From: Venturia oleaginea
Taxonomy: Eukaryota > Ascomycota > Dothideomycetes > Venturiales > Venturiaceae
DNA: 64,000 nucleotides
Assembly (NCBI GenBank): GCA_013176395.1
Contig: JABMLP010000007.1
Location: 186,001-250,000, forward strand
Direction: 5' to 3'
In this document: positions 1 through 12,202 of the stretch, one piece after another
Layout of the letters: the number at the start of each line of letters is the position of its first letter
Numbering within the stretch: the stretch's first letter is position 1
Made by a program: the position numbers and the translations under genes
Notes under the pieces: model-generated
The model's database searches: none
What the model saw: only the letters and a program-made list of their open reading frames with translations
What the model was told of the DNA's origin: nothing

Positions 1-918
1 ATGCTAATTGCCACATTTATTTGTAATGGTTCTCACTCGAGGAGCTACAAATGACCAACACAATGCACTTTTTGTGATGGCTGGTGCCTTGATCACGTAG
101 AGAACTTCACTCCAAGTTGCCCACGCCTGTTTTACCGCAGCTATCTCGCCACGGACTGCGGGTGGAAGGGAGGAGAGGTGCAGGAAGAAAATAGTAAGTT
201 GTAGAGATGAGCAACATCAACGCTTTAAAGATGGAAATCATTAACTAGTATATTCGCAGACTTTGGCTTCCCAGATATCTCTTTCGCGGGCCCTTTGCTG
301 GTGCTGTGAGCTAAATCTTATTGTATACCTTCCGGGTACGGATATCTGGTATTGCAAGCACCGCTCCATAGCATATTGCGGGGAAGTTGTGCTTGTTGCT
401 AGCTTGTTTTGCTCGTTCTGAAGGGATATATACTATGTTCTAGCCGTCCAAATCTCGATTTGGGAAGTTGGGTTAGGGGAACCGTGGCTAACTTTCTTCT
501 TGCTAGGTGACGGACTTGTTGGATTTGGGTGGGGAATGGTGTATAACTAGTCTTTGGAGCTGAATTTCGGATATTTAAGAGAGAAGGGATAAGGCAAGAG
601 GTGTTAGGAAATGTTGGTCTGGGGTTTAAATCGGGAGATATCTTTGTTGCAAGATTCGTATCACGTATTGGAAACAAGGATTAATCTTTGGGGAGATAGT
701 TCAAACGTTTGCAAAATACTGGTGGCGATAATTATTATCGATCATTGAATCTAAGTATTATATGTAACATGGTAACAGAAACTCGCATACCAGTCTCCTT
801 TCCCTCAGGAGTCGGTAAATAAGACGATGATATCTCTATAGACCTATACAAAATTCTCTAGGACGACATCCGATACTATTGCCCTTGTCCATTCTTGAAT
901 ACAGAAAAGAAGCCCGTG
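1..918. other. no recognisable gene at left edge
   Basis: This stretch contains no reading frame with recognisable protein features. The longest open frame (minus strand, 399-677) is low in family-like motifs and I treat it as chance. It is moderately AT-rich and ends at the left target-site duplication of the LINE. Confidence 0.5.
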
Positions 919-931
919 AAATTTATATTTA
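919..931. repeat. left target-site duplication of LINE
   Basis: The 13-mer AAATTTATATTTA occurs here and again at 6148-6160, exactly bracketing the LINE. It lies next to an AT-rich TTAATTAA-like stretch that would be the 3' tail of the minus-strand element. Confidence 0.75.
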
Positions 932-1223
932 ATTAATTAAATTCTTGTTTAACGTCCGATACGGGCCACTGATTGGCCTACGCAGACATGTTACCATACA
1001 TAGGAAAAACCCCTAAGGGAAAAACCCTTTGCCCTGCCCCGCAGGCGGCCGGCGTATCTATAGAGAATCGCCTGCGTTCCGCCTTTAACTATACAGTATA
1101 GTCCCCTTCTCAACCGCTGCTTCCTTTACCGGCTGATCTCATTCCATTCCGTCCCTAGCTCTCTCCTTTTCTTCCGTACCTAAATCCCCAGCTCCGGTAG
1201 TCGACCGTTTTGGACCCGGTCGC

Positions 1224-4200
1224 CTATATCCATTCCTCGAGGGCTGGCGTAGGGAAGAGGGATCCGGTACCTTCTTCCTCGATATCGCGCGCTACATGTA
1301 GCTGTTTGAGGACACCCTGTTTAACGAACCACCTCGCCGCGTACTGTGCGCGACCCTTCTCTGAGAGCATTCTAGGAAGTATCTCCGTTCCCGTATCTCG
1401 AATAATTGCTGTTCGATCGAAGTTAGGGCAATGAGGGAGGATATGCCGTACCGTCTGCGCCTGGGCTCCGCACTCGCACCGCGGGAGTATCCCAGAGACC
1501 CTAACCGAGGCAAGCCACGCGTTGAGGCCAATGACCTCTGTACGCATAAGAAAGAGTGCTGTAGCTTCCGCTTTAGTTAGGCCTTCGTAGAGTAAAGATA
1601 CCGGCGTTCGCCATGTAGTACTCCAGGTAGTTGCTGTCTTGCCTCGCGCTGTATAGTGCCAGCGCCTACTCCACTCAAGGTCTGCCCAGCGCTGGAGATA
1701 TGTCCCTGCCCTTACTTGTGGTTGTCCCCTTGTCGCCCGCCGTATCTCTCCCCTTCGGTCTCCACGCGTTGCGGCTTGCGCCGCCTTGTGTCGCAGGTAC
1801 TCCTGTATCTCGTTTTCGCACTCCAAGGCTCTTTTACGAAGTAGTTCCACTGTAACGGGCGGCCGCGTAGCGGTATCAACCTGCCTACGCTGCCCCCGTG
1901 TAGCCTCCCAAATCTGATCCAGCAGCGTATTAGATTCTATACTAACCCTGTGGTTTGTGGTTCGTACGGCGTATTGAAGTGCTGCCTGCTCGATTTGTAT
2001 ATCGATCGGTAGGATCCCTGTCTCGCGTTCCATCGCAGCGCGCGGCGACCTCTTATATCCACCCGTAATTCGACGGAGGCAAGAGTTTGGATCTTTTCCA
2101 GCGGTTGGAGCGTGCTCCTTGGTACCGGTTTGCCGTCGAGACGTACACCCCATATCGGAGCACCATAGAGCAGCACCGGCCGCACCGTAGCCGAGTAGAG
2201 GAGCCTTGAGCGCCGTACCGACGGGCCCCAGGTAGAGGTCATAATACGAGAGAGAGCCGTAAACGCTGCTTCGCCCTTACTCGTAGTTCGCCTCACATGC
2301 TCCTTCCACTGGAGCTTAGAGTCGACCCAGACCCCAAGGACTCGAAGGGCACCGTTCTCCACCTTCGCGGGGTGACCATTGATCCGAACTGTACTCGCGA
2401 GGTCTTCGCAGCTATGTCGCCGATTTCGTGTGAAGTGGATAAGCTGGTACTTATCAGGTGCGAATTTGGCTCCGTGGCGTTTAGCCCACGCGATGCATCG
2501 GTCGTGTGCAGCGGTAAGGCGTCGACAGTTATCCTGTGCGGAGGTACCCCATGTAACGAGATTGGTATCGTCGACGAATCCAAATCCAAAGGTGTTGTCG
2601 TCGACGTGGTGGAGGTCCTCTAAGAGCTCAGAGATGAAGAAAAGGAAAAGGATCGGCGATAGGGGGGAGCCCTGAGAGATCCCTGTCTGTGTCTGGATCC
2701 AATCACTCTCGTAGCCGCCGAATGCAATCCGCGTACGCCTTGTAGTAAGGAAGCTGTATACGGTTTGTACTAGCCATGGCGCGAAGCCTTTACGCTCGAG
2801 GATCCATAGGAGGCGGCGGTGAGCGACGTTATCGAACGCACCCCCGAGGTCTAGCCCAAGCATAGATACAACGCAGCCGGGCCGCGCTGCCCACGCTGTC
2901 TGCACGCTCAATGTAAGTAGGTTAACCGCTGAGAGTGTTGAGCGTTGCTTCCTTGCACCTATCTGGTTCCACGGAAGGAGGAGGTGCTCCTCGGCGGCAA
3001 GAGTAATACGCTCGGCGAGGATCTTCTCGATAACCTTTGCGAGTGTGTTTTCGAGGGCGATAGGGCGGTAGCTTCCCGGTAGGGAGTAGTCCTCCTTTCC
3101 GGGCTTACGTAACGTGATTGTGGTAGACTCCTTCAGCCGGATAGGAAGTGCTCCTATAGCGAAGCAGCGGCTTATTGCCTGTGCTAGATCCTTCGAGATA
3201 ACTGGTGCCGCGATCTTGAGGACCTCGTTCGGGATCCCGTCCGGGCCCGGGGATTTGCCGTTCGGTAGTTTCTGGATAGTCTCTTCGAGCTCTTCCTGGG
3301 TAACCGTTTGGGTAATGGGGAGCTGGTGTACCGGCTGTGTATCGACGTTGTTATCGATATCGGAGAGATCTGCCTCGCCCGTAGTAGGGAAGAACCGCTC
3401 GGAGAGGATTTCCGCCTTCGAGGCGTTGTTCTCGGTAAGGGGGTCTCCCGCCTTCCGGCGAAGTGCGGGTAGGTGAGGATCCGACTGCTGGAGGCTACCG
3501 GCTCTTTTACTCCATGAGGATACACGCCATAGATTGTTTTGGTATGCGCCCTGGGGGTCGGTTGTGCAGTCCGCTAAGAACCGTCGCCAAGAGCTCCGTC
3601 GCCCCTTTCGAAGCTCCCCCGAGAGTTGGCTAGTGAGAGACCGGTATGCCTCGTAGTCGTGCGGTTGTGCATTTGCCGCGAACCGTCTCCTCGCCTGTCG
3701 GGCGCCAGCGAGTAGCTCGGCAGCCCTCGGAGTCCAGTCCTTACGAGCTTGCGTACTAGGCTTTGAATATGGGCAGTACGTTTCGAGCGCGGTCCGTAGG
3801 AGCTCCTGTAGTGCTTCGAGGGGCTCAGGGGTATCCATCCATTTCGAGGCTCGCACTGTAGCGAGGAACCCTGATGTATTGAGCTTATCGAGGGAGAATC
3901 GCTTACGTGGCGCTGGCGGGTGTAGGGTAAGGTCGAACTGTATACGTATAGGAACGTGGTCGCTCGTAGTGGCCCACTGCGGGACAGGTCCGCATCGTTT
4001 GACCCGGGTGCTAAGACCTTCTGACGCGAAGGTAAGGTCGATAACAGTTTCCTGTACACCTCTCTTCCACGTCGCGATACCCGGAGGGGTAATAAGGTGT
4101 AGGTTTCGGTCCTGGGTTTCGCGGCGAAGGTGTTCTGCATTCGGTTCGCAGGCAGCCCGCGTCCCTCCCCACGCGGGATGGTGGACGTTGAAGTCCCCGA

Positions 4201-4603
4201 GGAGTAGAACTTCCCCTTCAGGATCCTGAAGAGCGCGTACTAGGGTAGGCCAGACCCTAATTAGGGGCCCGTCGCCTCGTGGGTTGTATATATTGACTAT
4301 TGTGACCACCGTGGATTCGGTAGTAAGCCTCAGAGAGGCGACGTCTGGGCCGTGTTGGGTATAGGCCCAGTGGGTGGGATCGATAAGCTTGCTTACCATA
4401 AAGCAGGCACGGGTAGCTTCGTATGGTTCGTATAATAGGGTGAATCCTGGAGGACAGTAGGTAGATCGGGTACGTTTATTGAAGTAAGGCTCCTGTATTG
4501 CGAGCACCTGGTGCTCCGCCTGCGAGGCGGCATCGAACCAGTGCCGGGAGCCTCGATGATTGGAATTTCCGCAGTTGTATTGGAGTACTGTAAGCTCTAC
4601 CAT
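1224..4603 (-). pseudogene. LINE ORF2: endonuclease-reverse transcriptase, frameshifted
   Basis: The first open segment (4603 to 1937) encodes an exonuclease-endonuclease-phosphatase domain in residues 1-225: QEPY with Glu38, GDFNVHH with Asp137 and Asn139, and SDH at 214-216. The reverse transcriptase lies around 450-780, with SPGPDG near 451, the first catalytic Asp at 585, GISQGSPLSP at 641-650 and FVDD at 676-679. Around 2085-2095 the protein sense jumps to the frame running to 1224. A single base lost from a short A run (antisense CAAACTC) would explain it. The second segment ends in a Cys-X-Cys...His...Cys knuckle typical of fungal LINE ORF2 C-termini. ORF2 supplies nicking and target-primed reverse transcription. 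The start ATG overlaps the presumed ORF1 stop. Confidence 0.9.
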
Positions 4604-6023
4604 AGCGAGCCGTTCGGTGTAGCATCGTCCATGAGTAGGTCCTGGGTCGGTACCTCTTGGGGTTGACTGCTAGGGATCTGTGTCCCAATCGGGGTACTGG
4701 TAAGCCTCGTCTGCGAGTTGTCTCGTGCTGCCGCTGTAATAAACGAGGGTCGCCCAACACTGCGTTTCTCTACAGATTGTACCCTCTGCCTCTTGCTACT
4801 GACAGCTGGAATCCATCTCCCTGGAGTAGCGGTTGCGTTGTGCCCGTACCACGTATCGTAGCCGACTGGACAAAGAGTACAGCGCGCCTCGTATCGATAC
4901 CATCACGGTATACCTGGTAGGTCTTGCACTCCTGGCGCCGCCAAGACTTATGAGGCCGCCCACAGTTTGTATACGATACGCTCGTCGTAGTACAGTCCCG
5001 TGTATCGTGGTGCCCCGCGCACTGGCCACACTTAGCCTGCTTCTTGCACGCGCTCTGGGTATGCTCCCATTGGCAGCATTGGAAGCACTGTCGAGGGATA
5101 AGTCGGTTCTCGAATAGCCTAGCTTCGTAGAGTATAGAATTGATGACTATCCCCTTTCGGATTGCTTGATGCTGGATATCCTGAGTAGAGAGACTGAGGA
5201 TAAGTGTACCGCGTGTTTTTGGGCGTGTATCGGCGCGGGTCGGTTGCTTTACGGGGTCCTGGAGCCAGCGGACCTTAGTAATAGCAAAGCTAGGTATTAG
5301 TCGCCGCATACCCTGACAGATCTCCTGGATCGTTTCCTCATTCCCTAGGCCTTTGGTATTAACCACGCGTGTCGAAAGCGGGACGCCGGGTACCTCGATA
5401 GGGTAGTCTTGACGGAGGACCTTACAGCCCTGGATATCCGGCTGATTAAGGATTCTATCCTTTATAGCGTAGGAAGGAACCATAACATCGATATCGCCGC
5501 TTTGGAGCGTACGGATTGCGTATGCCTCAGGAATAATCGTAAGTGCCTTCGCAAGAGTATCCCTAGCGTTTTCGTGTTGTTGTTCAAATCGTACCCGGAC
5601 GGCGGCGCGGTTCGATGTCGCGGTGGGTGCGCTACGAGCTGAGTCCGCTGCAATCGCAGCCCACGTCTGTCCTCTCGGGGTAGGAGTATTCGTATTCGCC
5701 TTTGGTGTGGCCTTGGTAAGCTGTTTGAGAGTGTTCTCAATCCCAGCGAGCCTATCGCTGATGGGATCCGGGCCCGACGGCTGCGCGCTCATTGCGCGGA
5801 CCTGTCGAATCGTATCCTGGAGCTGACTGGCGATACCTCTCCTCGGAGCGACATCCTCCTCTTTCATGAGATCATTGCCGATAGTAGTAAGTGTATCAAT
5901 AAGTTTTATCCAGCAAGGAGCTGGGGTTACGCGGTGCGGTGGTTGGTCTCCTTCCTCTGGTGGTCTCTTGCCCGACGCATCGGTGCGACCACGTTGCGAC
6001 GGCTGTACGCCTACGGCAGCCAT
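4597..6023 (-). pseudogene. LINE ORF1: gag-like RNA-binding protein with zinc knuckles
   Basis: The frame from ATG at 6023 gives 417 residues and stops at 4770. It has two CCHC knuckles (Cys313-Cys316-His321-Cys326; Cys332-Cys335-His339-Cys344). A third site keeps Cys354, His358 and Cys366 but has Tyr351 where the first Cys is expected. ORF1 proteins bind element RNA. Downstream of the apparent stop another frame stays open to 4597 with Ser/Thr/Pro-rich coding-like sequence and ends in TAG inside ATGGTAG, overlapping the ORF2 start. I infer that the original ORF1 ended there and that a small indel upstream of 4790 truncated it. Confidence 0.8.
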
Positions 6024-6147
6024 GCCTTGCGCGATGGCTGCTATAGGAATTGATAGGTGAATTGATAGTGTAGATACGGATACCGATGGCTATAAGCTTT
6101 ATTGAGTCGTTTTCGGAGCGGTATCACTGCTGATGCGGTCTTTGTTC

Positions 6148-6160
6148 AAATTTATATTTA
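6148..6160. repeat. right target-site duplication of LINE
   Basis: A second copy of the 13-mer at 919-931, inside the spacer of the inverted repeat and directly beyond the 5' end of the minus-strand LINE. Confidence 0.75.
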
Positions 6161-6193
6161 TACCGCAAACCAAATGTTTATATTTCAGTAAAG

Positions 6194-6420
6194 AGACCGC
6201 ATCAGCAGTGATATCGCTCCGAAAACGACTCAATAAAGCTTATAGCCATCGGTATCCGTATCTACACTATCAATTCACCTATCAATTCCTATAGCAGCCA
6301 TCGCGCAAGGCATGGCTGCCGTAGGCGTACAGCCGTCGCAACGTGGTCGCACCGATGCGTCGGGCAAGAGACCACCAGAGGAAGGAGACCAACTACCGCA
6401 ACGCGTAACCCCAGCTCCTT
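6194..6420 (+). mobile_element. 3'-truncated 5' fragment of the same LINE family
   Basis: This is a plus-strand copy of the LINE 5' end. It includes the ORF1 start at about 6312 and breaks off abruptly at 6420, where similarity to the minus-strand copy stops. LINEs are usually truncated at the 5' end, so loss of the 3' part implies a later deletion or rearrangement. Confidence 0.85.
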
Positions 6421-8769
6421 TACTCTTTTTCGTGAGGAAGTCCGCTTAATTGTCGGTTCAAGCGATATAAGCCTTGTTGTTGGGTATAGAAGTTAAAGTT
6501 CGCTCTTGACAGATGTTTCATGAATCTTCGGCGTGATTAAGGATGGTGGAACAGATTACCAGATGTTGGAATAACTCATCATCTGTACAATTGATATCGA
6601 GATTCAATCTCAGTTTTTTTCCCTTCTTTTTCGGACAGACTGTGCTCAATACAAACTCGAGTCATTGTTTACTCATTGTTTACCGTGGAGACATACATAA
6701 ATCCTTCGACTCCATGCATGTGGTTGCTTCTACTCCGAGATATCTACTACTCTTTTGACTACTCATTGGTTCTTTGGATTTCAAGTCCAATGGAGAGGAC
6801 TCTAGCTAGGCAAACAGGAGTATCCGCAAGCGATGTTGATGCTGATAGACATCGTTCATTGCCGAACCCAAGAAACGAATAAAGATGGCGAAAGAAGTGG
6901 CCTCGTGATCGTCGTTCACGTATCTTGGATAGAAAGAAACAGAAGCTTTGATTGAGTTATTTCTGCTCAATGGCTATGAGGAAGCACCTTGCTGCATCTA
7001 CTGGACGATAATATCTCTTTCGGCGAAGTTTCCCTGCGAGAAAGGACTAACACCTGACTTAATTACTTCTCTTTCGTTTAGTGGAGCAAAATCTCCATCG
7101 CGAAGATGACATTGCGTGACATCACCCAATCCGGTCATCGCAATACGAGTCTGGCTTGAAAGAAATAGTACATATAGCCTTGACTCCGCAATATTACTCA
7201 ATCAAAGAACAAGATAAGGCAAGTGGCACATGGTGCTTTGTGTGGAATTTTCCAATTCCTTTCCCCCAGTATTCTATCGTCTTCCGTCAATGATTAAGCT
7301 TGCCATCAGCAAAATTCGAGATCAGTTCGTGAGAACTGTTGGTGAAGAGAAGTATATAGAAACGAGCTGAAGACAATCGTCATTGCGAGGATTATTTTCT
7401 TCAATGTCCATGGTTGATGAGCAACATGTTGGAAAGAAAAGGCCCGATGTGAGGCATCGCTCTCAAACTCGTGGTCTTCTTGTACCGGATTTTATCCCTG
7501 TCTAGGGGCATTCCATTCCGGGGTCAGCTCGTACAAGTTCTCGGCGAGACGGTTCATAATGAGCTTTCGGTCCTTATCACTATCTAAGTTAATAAATATC
7601 TTGACTCGCATAGGCCTTTTCGTATTTCAATTCGTAGACCGGACTAGGAAAATTATATCCCGTTTCAGGATTATGGTGATAACGCCATCCTAATCGTGAT
7701 ATTAAATCTTAGCTTATTTTTGTTTGTATATCTGAGGTTAGTGCGGTGTTTGAATACCCAATTGGATACTAGTGGCTGGAATAGTTGGTCCATACCACGG
7801 ACATGTAATGTCAGCACTGGGATCAATACATCAAGCTTGATGTGTCAAGCTAGTCCTGAATCACGATACGGATGATTTAAAAGCATCCTCAAGGCGCGTC
7901 GCTAGTTCAAACTTCCTTGAATATAATCGCGGTAAAGTCCAGATTCTCTTCAACAGATATACACAGTGCGTTGCTCTATACCGTTTAATGGAAGAGCGTT
8001 GACGAGTGCTGTTGGAGATCACCGTCAATAACCAGATTTGTCATTCACTCTGCCCTTCTTTATCCTCGCCACTTTACATTGCAAGTATTCAAGAACCCAG
8101 AGTGCTCTTCTCTCTCATACTTTAGATACCGTGCTTATGATACCCGAGCTCTTCAATCGCACAGACCCTATATTTGCCTTCAAAGAGACCGGTTCTTCAA
8201 CAAACCCGATTATTCCGCAAGATGCGTGAGCCGCCTGGCATTTTGAAGTGAAGCTGTAGAGTCTCGCGATACACTTTTTGTAGTATAGTATATCCTGCCT
8301 TGCATCGACGCAGAACTGTCCATGATCGATTTTAACCTTAAGGGGAGTGAAAATTCAGTAGTGGGCAGAGAAAATGCACCGAGACCGCCTGCCTAGGTTA
8401 ATCAGTATGAAAGACACTTGACTTTACCTTGATCGTTATCTCAGGACTTTGCATATTGGACCTCGTATTTCAGCATGGCAAGCATGCCCATCGCAATCCA
8501 TTTTTGGTCGACTGGAGTTAGCCTGAATTTGTTTCATTGACTGGGGGATGAATAACTTGACGAATGATTTATCAACTAAGTACTAAGTAGGATAGCCAGG
8601 TCTATCACATGTGTGCAAAGCTATAGAGCATACAGAAAAAGATTACTCGAGACAAGAAGAACAGCAAAATAAAGGAAGATGGTAGTTTTTAGATTCCCAG
8701 TTTGGAGATTGATCGCGAACATAAGAATGGTTAAGCCAAATGGGACTATATTCCAAGACCACCAAATTC
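6421..8769. other. intergenic, nothing recognised
   Basis: There are only short open frames without family-like motifs. The sequence is AT-leaning and may contain old repeat remnants, but I could not assign any. Confidence 0.4.
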
Positions 8770-9417
8770 CTAATTGGCTGTAATTGTACTATGTTGAGTT
8801 ATAGTTGAACCAGATTCATTAATAGTTGTAAAAACCTTGGTGCTTGTGGCCACGTCAGTCGACATAATCACCGTATTCACGGTTACTGTTGGCGCGGTTG
8901 GTGTTACGGTCCTGACCAAGGCATCTTTAGCCGAAGTGGAGGAACTAGTCACTGTCGTGGTCGAAGCCGACATCGTTGACGTTGTGCTCGCCGGTGTATC
9001 GATATCTGTGGTAAGTCGCGGAGACTCCAGAGAAGTGACCGTGACCGTAGTAGTACCAGATGAATTGAAGCTCAGCAATGCTCCTGCTGGGTAAAAAGGT
9101 GCCGCGCAGTGGAGTTGAGTAGCCACAACCACAACCAGTGCAATAACAGTGGTAGCGAGAAAAATGCCGCAGCCGTATAGGGCAATTACATGCCAAAGGG
9201 AGAGATTGACGCGACGGCGCTTGGGTAAGGTCCCAGCGGGTGGCGGGACTGCTTCGTGCTTTGGATCATGTGGTGCGCCTGGTTCGTAATCGTGGTAGCC
9301 CCCGCGAAATAGGCTTTTATTGGCCTCTTCTTTTCGATCGCGAAGCTCGATGCCATGATCTTGCTGATAAGCGGGTGGTGGGTAGGCCGTTGTATGATTG
9401 CTTGCTGTTGGAAGCAT
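8770..9417 (-). CDS. single-pass membrane protein with Ser/Thr-rich ectodomain
   Basis: From the ATG at 9417 the product is 215 residues. The N-terminal ~80 residues are hydrophilic and Pro/Tyr-rich, followed by a KRRR patch and one strong hydrophobic helix (about residues 87-112). The C-terminal ~100 residues are rich in Ser, Thr and Val (TTTVTVTS-like runs), suited to heavy O-glycosylation outside the cell. The positive patch before the helix suggests a cytosolic N-terminus. The frame stays open upstream to 9540, but the first 41 residues look less coding-like, so I prefer the internal ATG. Similar architectures are common among fungal hypothetical wall or plasma-membrane proteins. I do not recognise a specific family. 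Confidence 0.6.
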   Translation of the reverse strand: MLPTASNHTTAYPPPAYQQDHGIELRDRKEEANKSLFRGGYHDYEPGAPHDPKHEAVPPPAGTLPKRRRVNLSLWHVIALYGCGIFLATTVIALVVVVATQLHCAAPFYPAGALLSFNSSGTTTVTVTSLESPRLTTDIDTPASTTSTMSASTTTVTSSSTSAKDALVRTVTPTAPTVTVNTVIMSTDVATSTKVFTTINESGSTITQHSTITAN

Positions 9418-11802
9418 GTTGAAATAACTGTGCAAGATGAAAAACTGCCGTGAAACGCTCGTATTCATGGAGCTTGCAATCTGCATAAAATTGTAAACGT
9501 TAGAGAAACTCGAGACAGCGAACATTGTCATAACAGCCAATTGACAATTGTTTCTAAGACACTCTTTAGTACAAGTAAATTAGATGAGAACAAAGTACTT
9601 GTGCCTGAGAGGTTGAAATTGATTACGCTTTGTGAATGCGAAAGCGAAGAGCCAGAATGTAGCAGAATTTTGGGAACTGGTTGTGGCATGGAAGTATCCA
9701 GCAATTCCCCGAACAAGCGCCTTCGTGATGCGACTGAGCCGATTTGATCTGAATCTATGTGAAGCTCAGGTTTCCCTGATCGCTGCTTCCAACAACAATC
9801 AAGTTGCCCTGAAAACATGGTAGAGAATGGGTTGATGTGAGGAGCCCGAATTGACGACTGGTGAAGGCAGCTAGGAGGGTGATGCGATAATTCAGTGAGT
9901 ACGGATATCAGAGGATTTCTGGAACTCTTATCACGATCTCGACTGGACAGAGAGACGGGACCTAAGGTCAGAGAGGTCCAAAAATGGACGCAAGTGAAGA
10001 AGAGGTGATGATGCCGCGTCGACTAGGGAAACCTCGGTACTTCCAAAACGAGACTAGGTGTTGTATGCTAATATTCTTCCCCTTGATTCTCATCTCCTCG
10101 TCATTCTCTCTCTTATTATTATATCATTCCGTCCATCTTTAAGAAAACAGACCTTGTCCCCACTTCGACCCAATTCCGAAACTCTACAGTTCAAGGAAGC
10201 CTACGCGTCAGAATTCAAATTACCGTTCAACCATTTTACAAGCAAGAAGGATCGAAACTGGAACAAATATGGCACTTGAAATTGTGGCATCGATGCCTCG
10301 ACGGACTGGCGATCATTAAGAAAAAATCCGGCAAGAATGTTATAAAAGAACCCTTTGAAAAACAAGATCAATAAAAAAAACCCAATGGTCGCACTTGAGC
10401 AGGAGATTGTTGCAGCCTGTCTTCGCCACGTAAGACAATAATCACAAGACAAGAGAAGATCCTGCGAGGAAGAAAAGAAAAGATGGAACAGAGAAGCACA
10501 TGCTTCTGGAAATGATGATGTGGGCTGAGAAAAGGTGAAGATGAAGATTATTGTCACTGAAATCAATCGATTGCAGACTTCGTTGGAACAGAATGTTGCT
10601 TGCTATAAGCCGAAAGCAGACACCAGATCGAAGTTACCGTTCCTGCGTTGAATTGCTTCAGTACATTGGCGGAGTGCTTGAGTGAGAGATTCGTGACTCG
10701 CAAAACAAGCAAGCTTGGGGAAGAATATATACTCGCCTAACCTGATCGATCTCTGGGATGTCTTCCACTGAGGCTATATGCCGAAGGGCAAATAGAAATC
10801 GCTAAAAAATATCGTCCCCCGCCGAAAATGAACGAAACAAGACAGAAGGTGCCAAACTATTGAGCCATGTAGTAGTGCCAACGTAGCTGAAGAGCTGAAA
10901 GACTTTCGAGCGAAAGCTGATCACCCAAGACTTTTCGAGACGAGCGGAATCAGAATCACAAGGTCAAGTGTACCGCGATGATGGTAGGAAGTGATGATGA
11001 ACAGGGGGGACATCACAAGGGAACATGAATTTACGATTCTCAAATGTCGCTTTTCCCGTTTGGCCCTCAACCAAGATAAGCTCCTCTTGAATGGGGTTTC
11101 CATGCGATGGTGAGGAACTTTGCGGTCGAGGCCGCCGGAAGAGCAGAAGGCAGGTGCGATTTTATCAAATGGGCAGTGTGCAACGCTGATCATAGCACAA
11201 TTCTGTCAGTGATCCCAAGCTGAAAATTTGCTATCAAACCTGTTTCTTTTTCCAGAGAAACGCACGCAAGGAAAACCATAAGCGGGATGATGATGATATG
11301 AAACTAAATAGTCTACAAGAAAAGTAGGGCAGTTGATGAAGACAATCATCGTCCAACTGCTAGTAGTATCAATGAAGCACCATCGACATGAGGAAACAAG
11401 TAAGATACATGCCATCATATCCAGGTTGAATAATTTTTAAATTCCCAATAGATCCTGTAAGATTCCAACCATGAGCGGGTCCTATTTTCTCGACTGGGGA
11501 ATTATAAGAGAAAAAGGACGGATGTTTGCTTTGACGGAAGATATGGTGATGATGATAATTACCTAGAAGAGACGGAGCGAGGAATACCAGCAATACATAA
11601 TTGTACAGAGTCACTTCGACTGAGTCCAGCACCGTGGGGCGCACAACTCTCATCACGACGCTATGTAGAAGCTGTGTGTGGTACTCAACCCTCATGAAGA
11701 GCATGTGGAGCAGCTCCGAAACCTTTTCAATGCAACTGACGTTCGGCTGTATGATCTCACTCTTACGACACGATTCTACTCGCGGGACATTAGTGAATGT
11801 CT
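9418..11802. other. intergenic, nothing recognised
   Basis: About 2.4 kb with scattered open frames up to 171 codons (minus, 11369-11884) that show no domain-like features and are His/Ser-rich in the manner of chance frames. No repeat boundary was found before the terminal inverted repeat at 11803. Confidence 0.4.
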
Positions 11803-11845
11803 TTCGGCTAATGACTGTACACCCACAATAATTGATTTTTCGGAC
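11803..11845 (+). repeat. left terminal inverted repeat of MULE-like element
   Basis: It pairs with 12740-12782 with four mismatches, then similarity decays inward. Confidence 0.8.
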
Positions 11846-12202
11846 CAGCACATACACGCAATGACTAGCACAACCATTTGGCATGAAGACAAATTCGTGT
11901 ATGTTTAGTCATTAATTGTATGCGATAGTCACTGATTATATGTTTGAGGCCAAAAGGTTCAGCCATTCATTGCATAGAGTCGCTGCTGTAATCGAAGTCA
12001 ATCTCAGGGGCATTACGCCTAATGTACAAACTCAAACTACACGGCAATCGACTCAACTCAATTAAATTCATCATTTTGGCTCAAATATCTCGCTCAGAAC
12101 CGTGCTAAGGCCGCCTTAGATACTGCCGGCGGCCTCAAAATCGCTCATTCTTCCTCCGATAACAACTCAATGTCCCTACCAATCTCGCTGCCATTGCAGG
12201 CG

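Larger units (their letters stand above)
932..6147 (-). mobile_element. Tad1-type non-LTR retrotransposon (LINE), nearly full length
   Basis: A minus-strand LINE of about 5.2 kb with two reading frames: ORF1 (gag-like, zinc knuckles) followed by ORF2 (apurinic-type endonuclease, reverse transcriptase, C-terminal zinc finger). The order and motifs are those of fungal Tad1/I-like LINEs. Both ends are supported by a 13-bp direct repeat (919-931 and 6148-6160). The 3' end is an AT-rich TTAA-type tail rather than a long poly(A). The 5' end near 6141-6147 agrees with the start of a second copy at 6194. Both ORFs carry one apparent frameshift, so this copy should be defective, although long intact frames suggest a fairly young insertion. 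No RNase H motif is visible. Confidence 0.9.
5915..6420. repeat. near-perfect inverted repeat of LINE 5' ends, 227-bp arms
   Basis: Positions 5915-6141 and 6194-6420 are reverse complements with about three mismatches over 227 bp, separated by a 52-bp spacer. Each arm holds the LINE 5' untranslated region and the first ~36 codons of ORF1. A transcript across the spacer could fold into a long hairpin. Confidence 0.95.
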
